Shown here one piece after another: positions 7,017-15,777 of a stretch of 22,208 bases of DNA. The notes beneath the pieces were generated by a model that was not told where the DNA came from, ran no database searches, and saw only the letters and a list, made by a program, of their open reading frames with translations. The stretch covers positions 1 to 22,208 of the forward strand of contig JBJHDM010000051.1 in the NCBI GenBank assembly GCA_050486545.1. The letters are read 5' to 3'. The stretch comes from DAOMNN01 sp050486545 (lineage in GTDB: Bacteria > Pseudomonadota > Gammaproteobacteria > Burkholderiales > Rhodocyclaceae). The stretch's first letter is position 1. Each line of letters begins with the position of its first letter. The position numbers were made by a program, and so were the translations under genes.

Positions 7017-7817
7017 GTGAGTTTCGAAACCATTCGGCTGGACGTCGCGAATGGCGTTGCCACCTTGACGCTGAATCGACCGGACCGGCTCAACAGCTTC
7101 AACGACCGGATGCACGAGGAAGTGCGCAATGCGCTCGACCTCGTACGGGCCGGACGTGCCGAGGGCACAGTGCGTGTGCTCGTCATCACCGGCGCCGGGC
7201 GCGGCTTCTGTGCCGGTCAGGATCTGTCGGATCGCAGTGTCGCCCCGGGCGAAGCGGCGATCGACCTGGGGGCATCGGTCGAGAAGAACTACAAACCGCT
7301 GGTGATGAGCCTGCGCAATCTCGAGATGCCGGTCATCGCCGCGGTCAATGGCGTCGCCGCCGGGGCGGGGGCCAACCTCGCGCTGGCCTGCGACCTGGTG
7401 TTCGCGGCCCGATCGGCCAGTTTCATCCAGTCTTTCTGCAAGCTCGGCCTGATTCCCGATACGGGAGGGACGTGGATCCTTCCGCGACTGCTCGGACCGG
7501 CCCGGGCGCTGGGCCTGGCCCTGCTGGGCGATAAGCTGCCGGCCGAACTCGCCGAGCAATGGGGGCTGATCTGGAAATGTGTCGACGACGACGCGCTGAT
7601 GCCGACGGTGCAGGAAGTCGCAGGACAACTCGCGCAGGGTCCGACCTTCGGCTATACGCAGACGAAGAAAGCGATCTGGGCGAGTTCGACCCATGGTTTC
7701 GAGCAGCAGCTCGAACTCGAGCGCAACATGATGACGGTGTGCGGGCAGTCGAACGACTATCGTGAGGGTGTTGCCGCCTTCATGGAAAAGCGCGCGCCGC
7801 GCTTCATGGGGGACTGA
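7017..7817 (+). CDS. paaG: PaaG, 1,2-epoxyphenylacetyl-CoA isomerase (crotonase family)
   Basis: The protein has 266 residues (E. coli PaaG has 262). It converts ring-1,2-epoxyphenylacetyl-CoA to 2-oxepin-2(3H)-ylideneacetyl-CoA, and also moves double bonds later in the pathway. The crotonase oxyanion-hole segments are FCAGQDLSDR (about 64-73) and VAAGAGANLALACD (about 113-126). The catalytic aspartate of PaaG is seen as D148 in LGLIPDTGGTW. AGQDL followed by DR and the ending EGVAAFMEKRAPRFMGD are typical of PaaG rather than PaaF. The GTG start at 7017 is chosen because GGAGGAG (7001-7007) sits 9 bases upstream; the in-frame ATG at 6942 lacks a ribosome site and would add 25 unrelated residues. 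It is the first gene of the plus-strand run. Confidence 0.93.
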   Translation: MSFETIRLDVANGVATLTLNRPDRLNSFNDRMHEEVRNALDLVRAGRAEGTVRVLVITGAGRGFCAGQDLSDRSVAPGEAAIDLGASVEKNYKPLVMSLRNLEMPVIAAVNGVAAGAGANLALACDLVFAARSASFIQSFCKLGLIPDTGGTWILPRLLGPARALGLALLGDKLPAELAEQWGLIWKCVDDDALMPTVQEVAGQLAQGPTFGYTQTKKAIWASSTHGFEQQLELERNMMTVCGQSNDYREGVAAFMEKRAPRFMGD

Positions 7818-7820
7818 GCC

Positions 7821-9362
7821 ATGTCGCCGCTTGCCTCCGAGATCAAGATACTGGTCGTAGGCGCCGGGGCAATGGGTAGTGGCATCGCCCACGTCGCGGC
7901 GGTTTCGGGTCATCCCGTCTACCTGTACGATTCGCGGGCCGATGCGCCGGAAAAGGGGCGTGCCGCGATCGAGGCGGATCTGCGCTTCCTCGTCGGCAAG
8001 GGTCGGCTCGGCGAGGCCGAAGCGGCCGCGGTGCTGGAGCGGATCGTACCGGTTGCGCGCCTGGACGAGGCGCAGGATGCCGGGCTGGCGATCGAGGCGA
8101 TCGTCGAGGATCTCGCAGTCAAGCAGGAACTCTTCCGCACCCTCGAGGCCATGCTTGGGCCCGACGCGATTCTCGCAACCAATACCTCATCGCTGTCGAT
8201 CACTGCGATCGGCTCGGTGCTGGCGCGACCGGAGCGGCTGGCGGGCATGCATTTCTTCAATCCCGCGCCACGCATGAAGCTGGTCGAGGTGATTTCCGGA
8301 CTTGCAACGGACCGGGAGGTCGCCGATACGCTCCATGCCACCGCCCGCGCATGGGGCAAGGTGCCGGTCCATGCCCGATCGACCCCGGGGTTCATCGTCA
8401 ATCGCGTTGCGCGCCCATACTACGGAGAAGCCTTGCGGGTGATCGGCGAGCAGGGAAGCCGGGCGCAGACCGTCGATGCGATCCTGCGCGACTGCTGCGG
8501 GTTCCCGATGGGGCCGTTCGAACTCATGGACCTGATCGGCCTGGATGTGAACTTCGCGGTCACCTGCTCCGTGTTCGACGCCTGTTTCGGCGACCGCCGC
8601 TACACGCCCAGCCTGCTGCAGCGCGAGCTTGTCGATGCGGGACGTTTTGGTCGCAAGAGCGGGCGCGGGTTCTACGACTATACGCACGGGGCGGTTCGTC
8701 CCGAGCCGCAGGCTGAGGCCGACCAGAAGGCCGAGACCACGGTCACGGTGGTCGGCGATCTGGGGGTGGCGGCCCCGCTCATCGGACGTCTCGAGGAGGC
8801 CGGCATCGACGTACGCCGCACGCAGGGCGAGGGGATTGCCGCGGGGCCGGGACACGGCTGGATCCGGATCGGTCCGGCGCGGCTGGAGTTGTCGGATGGC
8901 CGCACGGCCACGCGCCGGGCGTTCGAAGAGAGCGTCCCGCACCTGGTGCTGTTCGACCTGTGCCTGGACTTCGCGGACACCGGGCGGATCGTGCTCGCGC
9001 ATGCGGACCAGTGCGGAGCCGGTGCCTTCAGTGGGGTGGTCGGAACCTTGCAGCAGGCCGGGTTGGCGGTGACGCGTGTCGACGACCTGGCCGGCATGGT
9101 CGCCTTGCGTACGGTGGCGATGCTGGCCAACGAAGCGGCCGATGCGGTATTGCAGGGCATCGGTTCGGCCCACGACATCGATACGGCGATGCGTTTCGGC
9201 ACGAACTATCCGAAGGGCCCGCTGGAATGGGCCGATGCACTCGACGTCGCTTTCGTCGCTCGCGTGCTCGCCAACTTGCACGACCACTACGGCGAGGAGC
9301 GGTATCGCGTCTCGCCGCTCATACAAAGAAAGGCCTTTAACGGAGAGAGCTTCCATGAGTGA
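7821..9362 (+). CDS. paaH: PaaH, 3-hydroxyadipyl-CoA dehydrogenase
   Basis: The protein has 513 residues, somewhat longer than E. coli PaaH (475) but in the range of long 3-hydroxyacyl-CoA dehydrogenases. The NAD-binding GAGAMGSGIAHV motif is near residue 14. The signature FFNPAPRMKLVEVI with the histidine just before it (GMHFFNP) is at about 148, and the C-terminal domain begins GFIVNRVARPYYGEAL. The motif RFGRKSGRGFYDY closes the first helical domain. A second partial 3HCDH repeat (NEAADAVLQGIGSAHDIDTAMRFGTNYPKGPLEWAD) follows a divergent linker region at about 295-420. It oxidises (S)-3-hydroxyadipyl-CoA to 3-oxoadipyl-CoA. It starts 3 bases after the paaG stop and overlaps paaI by 8 bases, so the three are tightly coupled. 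Confidence 0.93.
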   Translation: MSPLASEIKILVVGAGAMGSGIAHVAAVSGHPVYLYDSRADAPEKGRAAIEADLRFLVGKGRLGEAEAAAVLERIVPVARLDEAQDAGLAIEAIVEDLAVKQELFRTLEAMLGPDAILATNTSSLSITAIGSVLARPERLAGMHFFNPAPRMKLVEVISGLATDREVADTLHATARAWGKVPVHARSTPGFIVNRVARPYYGEALRVIGEQGSRAQTVDAILRDCCGFPMGPFELMDLIGLDVNFAVTCSVFDACFGDRRYTPSLLQRELVDAGRFGRKSGRGFYDYTHGAVRPEPQAEADQKAETTVTVVGDLGVAAPLIGRLEEAGIDVRRTQGEGIAAGPGHGWIRIGPARLELSDGRTATRRAFEESVPHLVLFDLCLDFADTGRIVLAHADQCGAGAFSGVVGTLQQAGLAVTRVDDLAGMVALRTVAMLANEAADAVLQGIGSAHDIDTAMRFGTNYPKGPLEWADALDVAFVARVLANLHDHYGEERYRVSPLIQRKAFNGESFHE

Positions 9363-9819
9363 AGCGGAATACCGGGACCGCTGCGCCGGTCTCGACCCCC
9401 AGAGCCTTGCCGAACGGGTTGGCGAGGTCATGTTCGCCGCGGACAACGCGTCCCATTGCCTGGGCATGGTGCTCGAGGAGATCGGGCCGGGCTATGCGCG
9501 GCTTTCGATGACCGTGCGCGAAAGCATGGTCAATGGCTTGCGGATCTGCCACGGAGGCTTCATCACCACGCTGGCCGATTCGGCATTTGCCTACTCGTGC
9601 AACAGCTACAACGAACAGACGGTCGCGCAGGGGATCAGCGTCGACTTTCTCGCGCCGGCTCGGCCGGGTGACGTGCTGACCGCGGAAGGTCGGGAGGTGG
9701 CCCTTTCGGGACGGACCGGCGTATACGACATTTCCGTCGTCAATCAGAACGGGGAGCTGATTGCCGTCCTGCGCGGCAATTCGTACCGTTTGAAAGGCCG
9801 CACGGTGGTCGAGTTATGA
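9355..9819 (+). CDS. paaI: PaaI, hotdog-fold acyl-CoA thioesterase
   Basis: The protein has 154 residues (E. coli PaaI about 140). The hotdog-fold active segment is GLRICHGGFITTLADSAFAYSCNSYN, with the conserved HGG (H66) and the catalytic aspartate D75. Later strands read GISVDFLAPARPGDVL and TGVYDISVVNQNGELIA. The enzyme hydrolyses phenylacetyl-CoA and hydroxylated derivatives, and is thought to free CoA trapped in dead-end products. The start ATG lies inside the end of paaH and follows GGAGAGAG at 9342-9349, so translation is coupled. Longer readings upstream in this frame are the shadow of paaH. Confidence 0.92.
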   Translation: MSEAEYRDRCAGLDPQSLAERVGEVMFAADNASHCLGMVLEEIGPGYARLSMTVRESMVNGLRICHGGFITTLADSAFAYSCNSYNEQTVAQGISVDFLAPARPGDVLTAEGREVALSGRTGVYDISVVNQNGELIAVLRGNSYRLKGRTVVEL

Positions 9820-9845
9820 ATCGGGTTTCGATAACGTGAATGGAC

Positions 9846-9878
9846 CCCGGTACGAAGGCGCAAACAGCCGGTGCCGGG
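9846..9878 (+). other. Intercistronic hairpin before paaK
   Basis: CCCGGTAC (9846-9853) pairs with GTGCCGGG (9871-9878) through 8 bp including one T-G wobble, with a 17-base loop. It ends 5 bases before the paaK Shine-Dalgarno sequence (GGAGGAGA, 9883-9890). It is a modest structure, reported because similar hairpins occupy the same place before paaA and the binding-protein gene at 17076. Confidence 0.35.
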
Positions 9879-9896
9879 AAATGGAGGAGACAGGAA

Positions 9897-11219
<1,323 letters not shown>

Positions 11220-11221
11220 AA

Positions 11222-11252
11222 CCCTCGGGGTGGGCCAAGCCCGCCCCGAGGG
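11222..11252 (+). other. Strong 14-bp intercistronic hairpin between paaK and paaA
   Basis: CCCTCGGGGTGGGC (11222-11235) pairs with GCCCGCCCCGAGGG (11239-11252) over 14 bp with one T-G wobble and a 3-base CAA loop. It begins 2 bases after the paaK stop and ends 4 bases before the paaA Shine-Dalgarno sequence AAGGAG (11257-11262). No T run follows, so it is not a standard intrinsic terminator. It could mark an mRNA processing or stability point that sets paaABCDE apart from the upstream genes. Confidence 0.65.
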
Positions 11253-11268
11253 ATGCAAGGAGAAGCGA

Positions 11269-12276
11269 ATGTACACGCAGGCGCTCGACGTTCCGGACGG
11301 AAAGCCCGACCACGGCGGCGAGGTGCCGCCGGTGGAAAATCCAGCCTACCAGGCCGAGTTCGATGCGAAGATCGATGCGGGCGGGTTCATCGAACCCAAG
11401 GACTGGATGCCCGAGGCCTACCGCAGGACCTTGATCCGCCAGATCAGCCAGCACGCCCACTCGGAGATCGTCGGGATGCTTCCCGAAGGCAACTGGATCA
11501 CGCGTGCGCCCACGCTCAAGCGCAAGGCGATCCTGCTTGCCAAGGTCCAGGACGAGGGCGGGCACGGCCTGTATCTCTACGCAGCGGCTGAAACGCTGGG
11601 GGTTTCGCGCGACGAGCTGACCGAGGCCTTGCTCTCGGGCCGTGCCAAGTACAGCTCGATCTTCAACTACCCGACCCTGACGTGGGCCGATGTCGGCGTG
11701 ATCGGCTGGCTTGTCGACGGTGCCGCGATCATGAACCAGATTCCACTGTGCAAATGCTCCTACGGTCCGTATGCACGGGCGATGGTGCGCGTGTGCAAGG
11801 AGGAGTCCTTCCATCAGCGTCAGGGTTTCGATGCCCTGCTGCAGATGATGCAGGGCACACCCGAGCAGCGTGAAATGGTGCAGGACGCGGTCAATCGCTG
11901 GTGGTGGCCATCGCTGATGATGTTCGGGCCGCACGACAGCGAATCCACGCATTCCGGACAGAGCGCGCGGTGGGGGATCAAGCGTATCTCCAACGATGAC
12001 CTTCGCCAGAAGTTCGTCGACGCGACGGTTCGGCAGGCCGCGGTGCTCGGTGTCACGGTCCCGGATCCCGATCTGCAGTGGAACGAAGCGCGTGGGCATT
12101 ACGACTTCGGAACGATCGACTGGAACGAGTTCCGGAGCGTTCTCAACGGGCACGGGCAGTGCAATGTCGATCGTCTGGCCGCGCGCAGGAAGGCCTGGGC
12201 AAACGGGGCTTGGGTGCGCGAGGCGGCGATGGCGTACGCGCGCAAGCAAGCGGACCGAACGGCCACTGCGGCCTGA
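11269..12276 (+). CDS. paaA: PaaA, catalytic subunit of ring-1,2-phenylacetyl-CoA epoxidase
   Basis: The protein has 335 residues, slightly longer than E. coli PaaA (309). It is the di-iron oxygenase alpha subunit that inserts oxygen into the phenylacetyl-CoA ring. The helical bundle ligands are visible as E66 (HSEIVG), E96 and H99 (QDEGGHG), and E179 with H182 (CKEESFHQRQGF). The opening PKDWMPEAYRRTLIRQISQHAHSEIVGMLPEGNW is characteristic of PaaA. The ATG at 11269 follows AAGGAG with a 6-base gap; a GTG start 39 bases upstream would translate through the hairpin and is rejected. It leads the paaABCDE block and works with PaaC as a heterodimer. Confidence 0.97.
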   Translation: MYTQALDVPDGKPDHGGEVPPVENPAYQAEFDAKIDAGGFIEPKDWMPEAYRRTLIRQISQHAHSEIVGMLPEGNWITRAPTLKRKAILLAKVQDEGGHGLYLYAAAETLGVSRDELTEALLSGRAKYSSIFNYPTLTWADVGVIGWLVDGAAIMNQIPLCKCSYGPYARAMVRVCKEESFHQRQGFDALLQMMQGTPEQREMVQDAVNRWWWPSLMMFGPHDSESTHSGQSARWGIKRISNDDLRQKFVDATVRQAAVLGVTVPDPDLQWNEARGHYDFGTIDWNEFRSVLNGHGQCNVDRLAARRKAWANGAWVREAAMAYARKQADRTATAA

Positions 12277-12298
12277 CGAAGCAAGGGGGTGTGACGCG

Positions 12299-12586
12299 AT
12301 GGAACGCAAGGAGTGGCCGCTGTGGGAAGTCTTCATCCGCAGCCGTAACGGTCTCGATCACAAGCACTGTGGCAGCGTGCATGCACCGGATGCGCGCATG
12401 GCGCTGCAGATGGCACGCGATGTCTATACCCGCCGCATGGAGGGCGTGAGCATCTGGGTGGTGCGCGGCGAGGACATCGTCGCCTCGGACCCGGACGCCA
12501 AGCCCGAGCTGTTCGATCCGGCCGAGGACAAGATCTACCGGCATCCGACCTTCTACCGATTGCCGGACGAAGTGAACCACATGTGA
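12299..12586 (+). CDS. paaB: PaaB, phenylacetyl-CoA epoxidase subunit B
   Basis: The protein has 95 residues, the same size as E. coli PaaB. The sequence EWPLWEVFIRSRNGLDHKHCGSVHAPDARMALQMARDVYTRR is the standard PaaB body. It continues to SIWVVRGEDIVASDPD and ends YRHPTFYRLPDEVNHM. PaaB has no catalytic residues; it is known to bridge PaaAC units in the epoxidase complex. It starts 22 bp after paaA with AGGGGG (12284-12289) upstream. Confidence 0.95.
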   Translation: MERKEWPLWEVFIRSRNGLDHKHCGSVHAPDARMALQMARDVYTRRMEGVSIWVVRGEDIVASDPDAKPELFDPAEDKIYRHPTFYRLPDEVNHM

Positions 12587-12635
12587 GCGGCGGCATATGG
12601 GGCTGCCGGAGCAACGGCGCCCTTCGGGAGAAATG

Positions 12636-13388
12636 ATGGCGGCAAGCCCGGAACATATCGACTACGTACTGCGCCTCGGCGACAACGCGCTGATCCTCGG
12701 ACAGCGGCTGTCGGAATGGTGCGGCCATGCTCCGGTCCTCGAGGAGGACATGGCGCTGGCGAACATGGCGCTCGACCTGATCGGCCAGGCGCGCATGCTG
12801 CTGACACATGCGGGCAGGCTCGAAGGCGCGGGTCGTGACGAAGATGCGCTCGCGTTCCTGCGCGTCGACCACCAGTATCGCAACCTGACGTTGTGCGAGC
12901 TTCCCAATCACGATTTCGCGCGCACCGTGGTGCGCAATTTTCTGTTCAGTGCCTTCCAGGTGCCACTGCTCGACCGGCTGGCAGGATCGTCCGATGCCGA
13001 ACTGGCTGGCATCGCGACCCGCTCGATCAAGGAAGCCCGATACCATCTGCGCCATGCCGCGGACTGGGTGCTGCGGCTCGGCGACGGAACGGAGGAATCG
13101 CATCTCCGTACGCAGCAGGCCCTGGACTACCTGTGGCCCTACACGGCCGAGTTCTTCTCGACCGACTCCAGTGATCGGCGACTCGACGTTCCGGGGCCGG
13201 ACTGGAGCGATCTGGAAGGCGAGTGGGAGGCGCTCGTGGTTCCCGTGCTGAACGAGGCGACGCTGATCGTACCTGCACGAACGCCGTTCCGTTCGCTAGG
13301 CAGGTTCGGCCGGCATAGTGAGCACCTGGGTCATCTCCTCGCGCAGATGCAGACGCTGCAGCGTACCTACCCCGGCGCGAAATGGTGA
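12636..13388 (+). CDS. paaC: PaaC, structural subunit of phenylacetyl-CoA epoxidase
   Basis: The protein has 250 residues with the chosen start (E. coli PaaC has 248). It has the same four-helix ferritin-like fold as PaaA but is a structural partner. LRLGDNALILGQRLSEWCGHAPVLEEDMALANMALDLIGQARMLL and KEARYHLRHAADWVLRLGDGTEESH are the conserved blocks. Two adjacent ATG codons exist at 12633 and 12636; GGGAG at 12626-12630 is better spaced for the second. An in-frame ATG at 12597 gives a 263-residue form but has a poorer ribosome site and adds a non-family segment. It lies 13 bp before paaD. Confidence 0.94.
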   Translation: MAASPEHIDYVLRLGDNALILGQRLSEWCGHAPVLEEDMALANMALDLIGQARMLLTHAGRLEGAGRDEDALAFLRVDHQYRNLTLCELPNHDFARTVVRNFLFSAFQVPLLDRLAGSSDAELAGIATRSIKEARYHLRHAADWVLRLGDGTEESHLRTQQALDYLWPYTAEFFSTDSSDRRLDVPGPDWSDLEGEWEALVVPVLNEATLIVPARTPFRSLGRFGRHSEHLGHLLAQMQTLQRTYPGAKW

Positions 13389-13401
13389 GGCCGGAAGACC
13401 G

Positions 13402-13896
13402 ATGCTGACATCCGACCAGGCCTGGAAGGTCCTCGAGACGGTTCCGGATCCGGAGATCCCGGTGATCTCGGTCACCGAACTGGGCATCGTGCGTGATGTC
13501 TCCGCCGACGCTGAAGGGGCATTGCACATCGTGGTCACGCCGACCTATTCCGGGTGTCCGGCGACCGAGGCGATCGCGGACGATATCCGCAGTGCCTTGC
13601 TGCAGGCCGGCGCTCGCAGCGTGGAGGTCGAAACGCGCCTGTCGCCGGCCTGGACCACGGACTGGATCGGCGCCTCGGCGAAGGACAAGCTGCGGGCTTA
13701 CGGAATCGTTCCGCCGGGCCGGTGTGCGGCCGACACGGGGGCGCGAACGCTGCAGTTCGTCCGGCGCCCGCTTCCGTGCCCCCGTTGCGGGTCGGACGAT
13801 ACGATCCGGCTCTCCGAGTTCGGTTCGACCGCGTGCAAGGCCTTGTACCGCTGTCGCAGCTGCCTCGAGCCCTTCGAATACTTCAAGCCGATCTGA
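13402..13896 (+). CDS. paaD: PaaD, MIP18/DUF59 iron-sulfur maturation protein for the epoxidase
   Basis: The protein has 164 residues, the usual size. The N-terminal DUF59/MIP18 domain shows VPDPEIPVISVTELGIVRDV and the TPTYSGCPAT motif with its conserved cysteine, C52. The C-terminal part is a zinc-ribbon-like region with CPRCGS (C126, C129), GSTACKALYRC (C145, C151) and C154, as in PaaD. It is required for active epoxidase in other bacteria, probably for iron-sulfur or di-iron centre assembly, and is not part of the core complex. The ATG at 13402 fits the family's start. The ribosome site is weak (GGAAGA), so coupling to paaC is likely. Confidence 0.93.
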   Translation: MLTSDQAWKVLETVPDPEIPVISVTELGIVRDVSADAEGALHIVVTPTYSGCPATEAIADDIRSALLQAGARSVEVETRLSPAWTTDWIGASAKDKLRAYGIVPPGRCAADTGARTLQFVRRPLPCPRCGSDDTIRLSEFGSTACKALYRCRSCLEPFEYFKPI

Positions 13897-13929
13897 ACGC
13901 ATGATCGAGAGAACGGGAGTTTCTGGACG

Positions 13930-14997
13930 ATGACCGCGAAGTTTCACACGCTCACGATTGGCCAAGTCCGTCGCGAAACGCCGGATGCAGTGAGCCTGTC
14001 CTTCAATGTTCCGCCCGACCTCGCCGAGGAGTACCGCTTCGTGCAGGGGCAGCACCTGACCTTGAGGACCGTTCTGGATGGGGAGGAGCTGCGCCGTTCG
14101 TATTCGATCTGCAGTGGCGTCGACGATGGCGAACTGCGGGTGGCGATCAAGCGGGTCCCGGCGGGCCGGTTCTCGAATTGGGCGAACGAGCACCTTCGGT
14201 CCGGGGACCGGATCGACGTCATGACGCCCGAAGGGCGCTTCCACACGCCGCTCGATCCCGCACATCGCATGCATTACGTCGCCTTCGCCGCAGGCAGCGG
14301 CATCACCCCCATCCTGTCGCTGATCCGTACTACGCTCCGGCGCGAACCGCTCAGCCGCTTCACCCTCATCTATGGCAACCGCCGCCAGGCCTCCGTGATG
14401 TTCGGTGAAGCCCTCGAGGACCTGAAGAACCGTTACATGACGCGCTTCGTGTTCTACGGGCTGTTCTCGCGCGAAGAGCAGGATGTGCCGCTGTTCAACG
14501 GTCGTCTGGATCGTGCGAAGGTTACGGCGCTGGTCGACACCCTGATTCCCGCGGATACGATCGATACGGCATTCGTCTGCGGCCCCGGTGCGATGATCGA
14601 CGAGGTCGAGGCGGCATTGCGCGAGGCCGGGGTGGCCGCGGAAAGGATCCACCTCGAGCGCTTCGGCATACCGGGCGCGGTTCCCGAGCACCATGCCGAG
14701 CCGGGCGATGCTTCCGAGGCCACGGTCACCCTCATCGCGGACGGCTTGCGGCGAGACATGGCGTTTCGTGCGGAGGACCCCTCGATTCTCGATGTTGCCC
14801 TCGCGGCCGGCATGGACCTGCCCTACTCGTGCAAGGGTGGCGTCTGCTGCACCTGCCGTGCGAAGGTGCTCGAAGGGCGCGTGCGCATGGACGAGAACCA
14901 CACGCTCGAACAGGCGGACATCGACGACGGCTACGTGTTGACGTGCCAGGCCCATCCGCTCACCGAGCGGGTCGTGATCTCGTTCGACGAGCGGTGA
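13930..14997 (+). CDS. paaE: PaaE, NADPH-dependent ferredoxin-type reductase of the epoxidase
   Basis: The protein has 355 residues (E. coli PaaE 356). The N-terminal FAD domain contains RRSYSICS (about 55-62). The NAD(P)-binding domain contains FAAGSGITPILSLI (about 119-132) and CGPGAMIDEV (about 217-226). The C-terminal plant-type [2Fe-2S] domain has C301, C306 and C309 in YSCKGGVCCTCRAKV, plus C339 in VLTCQAHP. It passes electrons from NADPH to the PaaA di-iron centre. It starts 33 bp after paaD with CGGGAG a little far (11 bases) from the ATG. Confidence 0.95.
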   Translation: MTAKFHTLTIGQVRRETPDAVSLSFNVPPDLAEEYRFVQGQHLTLRTVLDGEELRRSYSICSGVDDGELRVAIKRVPAGRFSNWANEHLRSGDRIDVMTPEGRFHTPLDPAHRMHYVAFAAGSGITPILSLIRTTLRREPLSRFTLIYGNRRQASVMFGEALEDLKNRYMTRFVFYGLFSREEQDVPLFNGRLDRAKVTALVDTLIPADTIDTAFVCGPGAMIDEVEAALREAGVAAERIHLERFGIPGAVPEHHAEPGDASEATVTLIADGLRRDMAFRAEDPSILDVALAAGMDLPYSCKGGVCCTCRAKVLEGRVRMDENHTLEQADIDDGYVLTCQAHPLTERVVISFDER

Positions 14998-15011
14998 GAA
15001 CAGGGAGGAAG

Positions 15012-15056
15012 ATGAAGATGCCCGTTTGCGCAAAGCCTCGTGGCGGATCGGACTGA
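15012..15056 (+). CDS. Possible leader micro-ORF before the TetR gene
   Basis: The best Shine-Dalgarno sequence in the paaE-regulator gap (GGGAGG, 15003-15008) is placed for ATG at 15018 (9 bases) or, less well, 15012. It does not suit the regulator's own start at 15059. The reading frame gives MKMPVCAKPRGGSD and ends with TGA at 15054-15056, two bases before the regulator ATG. Such tight spacing suggests translational coupling: ribosomes finishing the micro-ORF would restart at the regulator. No known leader peptide is recognised, and chance cannot be excluded. Confidence 0.3.
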   Translation: MKMPVCAKPRGGSD

Positions 15057-15058
15057 GC

Positions 15059-15745
15059 ATGGCGAGAGGAAAGGCGCCGACCTTCGAACTGCAGCGAGCG
15101 GCCATCCTGGAGGCGGCAGCGAAGCTGTTCGCCGAGCGAGGCTTCCACAACGCCTCGATGGCCCAGCTCGCGAAGACCTGCGGGATCTCGAAGCCCCTGC
15201 TGTATCACTACTATCGCGACAAGGAGCACATCCTGTTCGATGTCGCGGACAGCTACATGGACCAGTTGCTGGCCGTCGTCGCGAGTGTCCAGGCGATGAA
15301 GCTGCCTCCGCCGGTCCATCTCGAGTATCTGATCCGCAACTTCATGCAGGAGTATGCACACTCGCAGAACCAGCACATGGTGCTGATCCAGGACGTCAAG
15401 TTCCTGCAGGCGGAGCAGTATGAAGCAGTCGCGGGCAAGGAGCGGCGAGTGGTTGCCGCCTTTGCTGCGGTCATCGAGCAGGTCGAGCCCGGCTTGAGCA
15501 GAAGAAACCTCGACAAGCCCGTGGCGATGATACTGTTCGGGATGATCAACTGGACCTTCACCTGGTTGCGGTCGGACGGGCCGTTGTCGTACGACGACAT
15601 GGGGCCGGTGGTGACGCGGATCTTCTTGAATGGGGTCGTCGGCCTGGCGGCCGACGCCGCGAAGCTGCAGCGGGTTGTGCCGGGCGGCGTGGCACGCCGG
15701 TCGCTCGCCAGCGTGGGTGCGAATCGCGAGTTGGAAGGGCAATGA
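15059..15745 (+). CDS. paaR: TetR-family regulator of the phenylacetate cluster (PaaR-like)
   Basis: The protein has 228 residues. The N-terminal TetR helix-turn-helix spans about 11-57 (AAILEAAAKLFAERGFHNASMAQLAKTCGISKPLLYHYYRDKEHIL). The remaining helical ligand domain ends in a short Arg-rich tail. In beta-proteobacterial and Thermus clusters a TetR-type PaaR represses paa genes and is released by phenylacetyl-CoA; the GntR-type PaaX used by E. coli is absent here. Its likely target is the palindrome at 6870-6885. It sits inside the plus-strand run, so it is probably made from the operon it represses. The ATG at 15059 gives the usual MARGKAPTF start. Its TGA overlaps an in-frame ATG of the next gene. 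Confidence 0.85.
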   Translation: MARGKAPTFELQRAAILEAAAKLFAERGFHNASMAQLAKTCGISKPLLYHYYRDKEHILFDVADSYMDQLLAVVASVQAMKLPPPVHLEYLIRNFMQEYAHSQNQHMVLIQDVKFLQAEQYEAVAGKERRVVAAFAAVIEQVEPGLSRRNLDKPVAMILFGMINWTFTWLRSDGPLSYDDMGPVVTRIFLNGVVGLAADAAKLQRVVPGGVARRSLASVGANRELEGQ

Positions 15746-15777
15746 TCGAAAGTCGGCAAGGGGAGGTGGTACGAATC

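Noticed and set aside
8187..9467. A 426-codon minus-strand frame opposite paaH and paaI
   Set aside because: It is a shadow of strongly supported genes, with a composition typical of antisense reading in G+C-rich DNA.
13027..15150. A 707-codon minus-strand frame opposite paaC, paaD and paaE
   Set aside because: The opposite strand holds three well-recognised genes; the translation has no recognisable domain.
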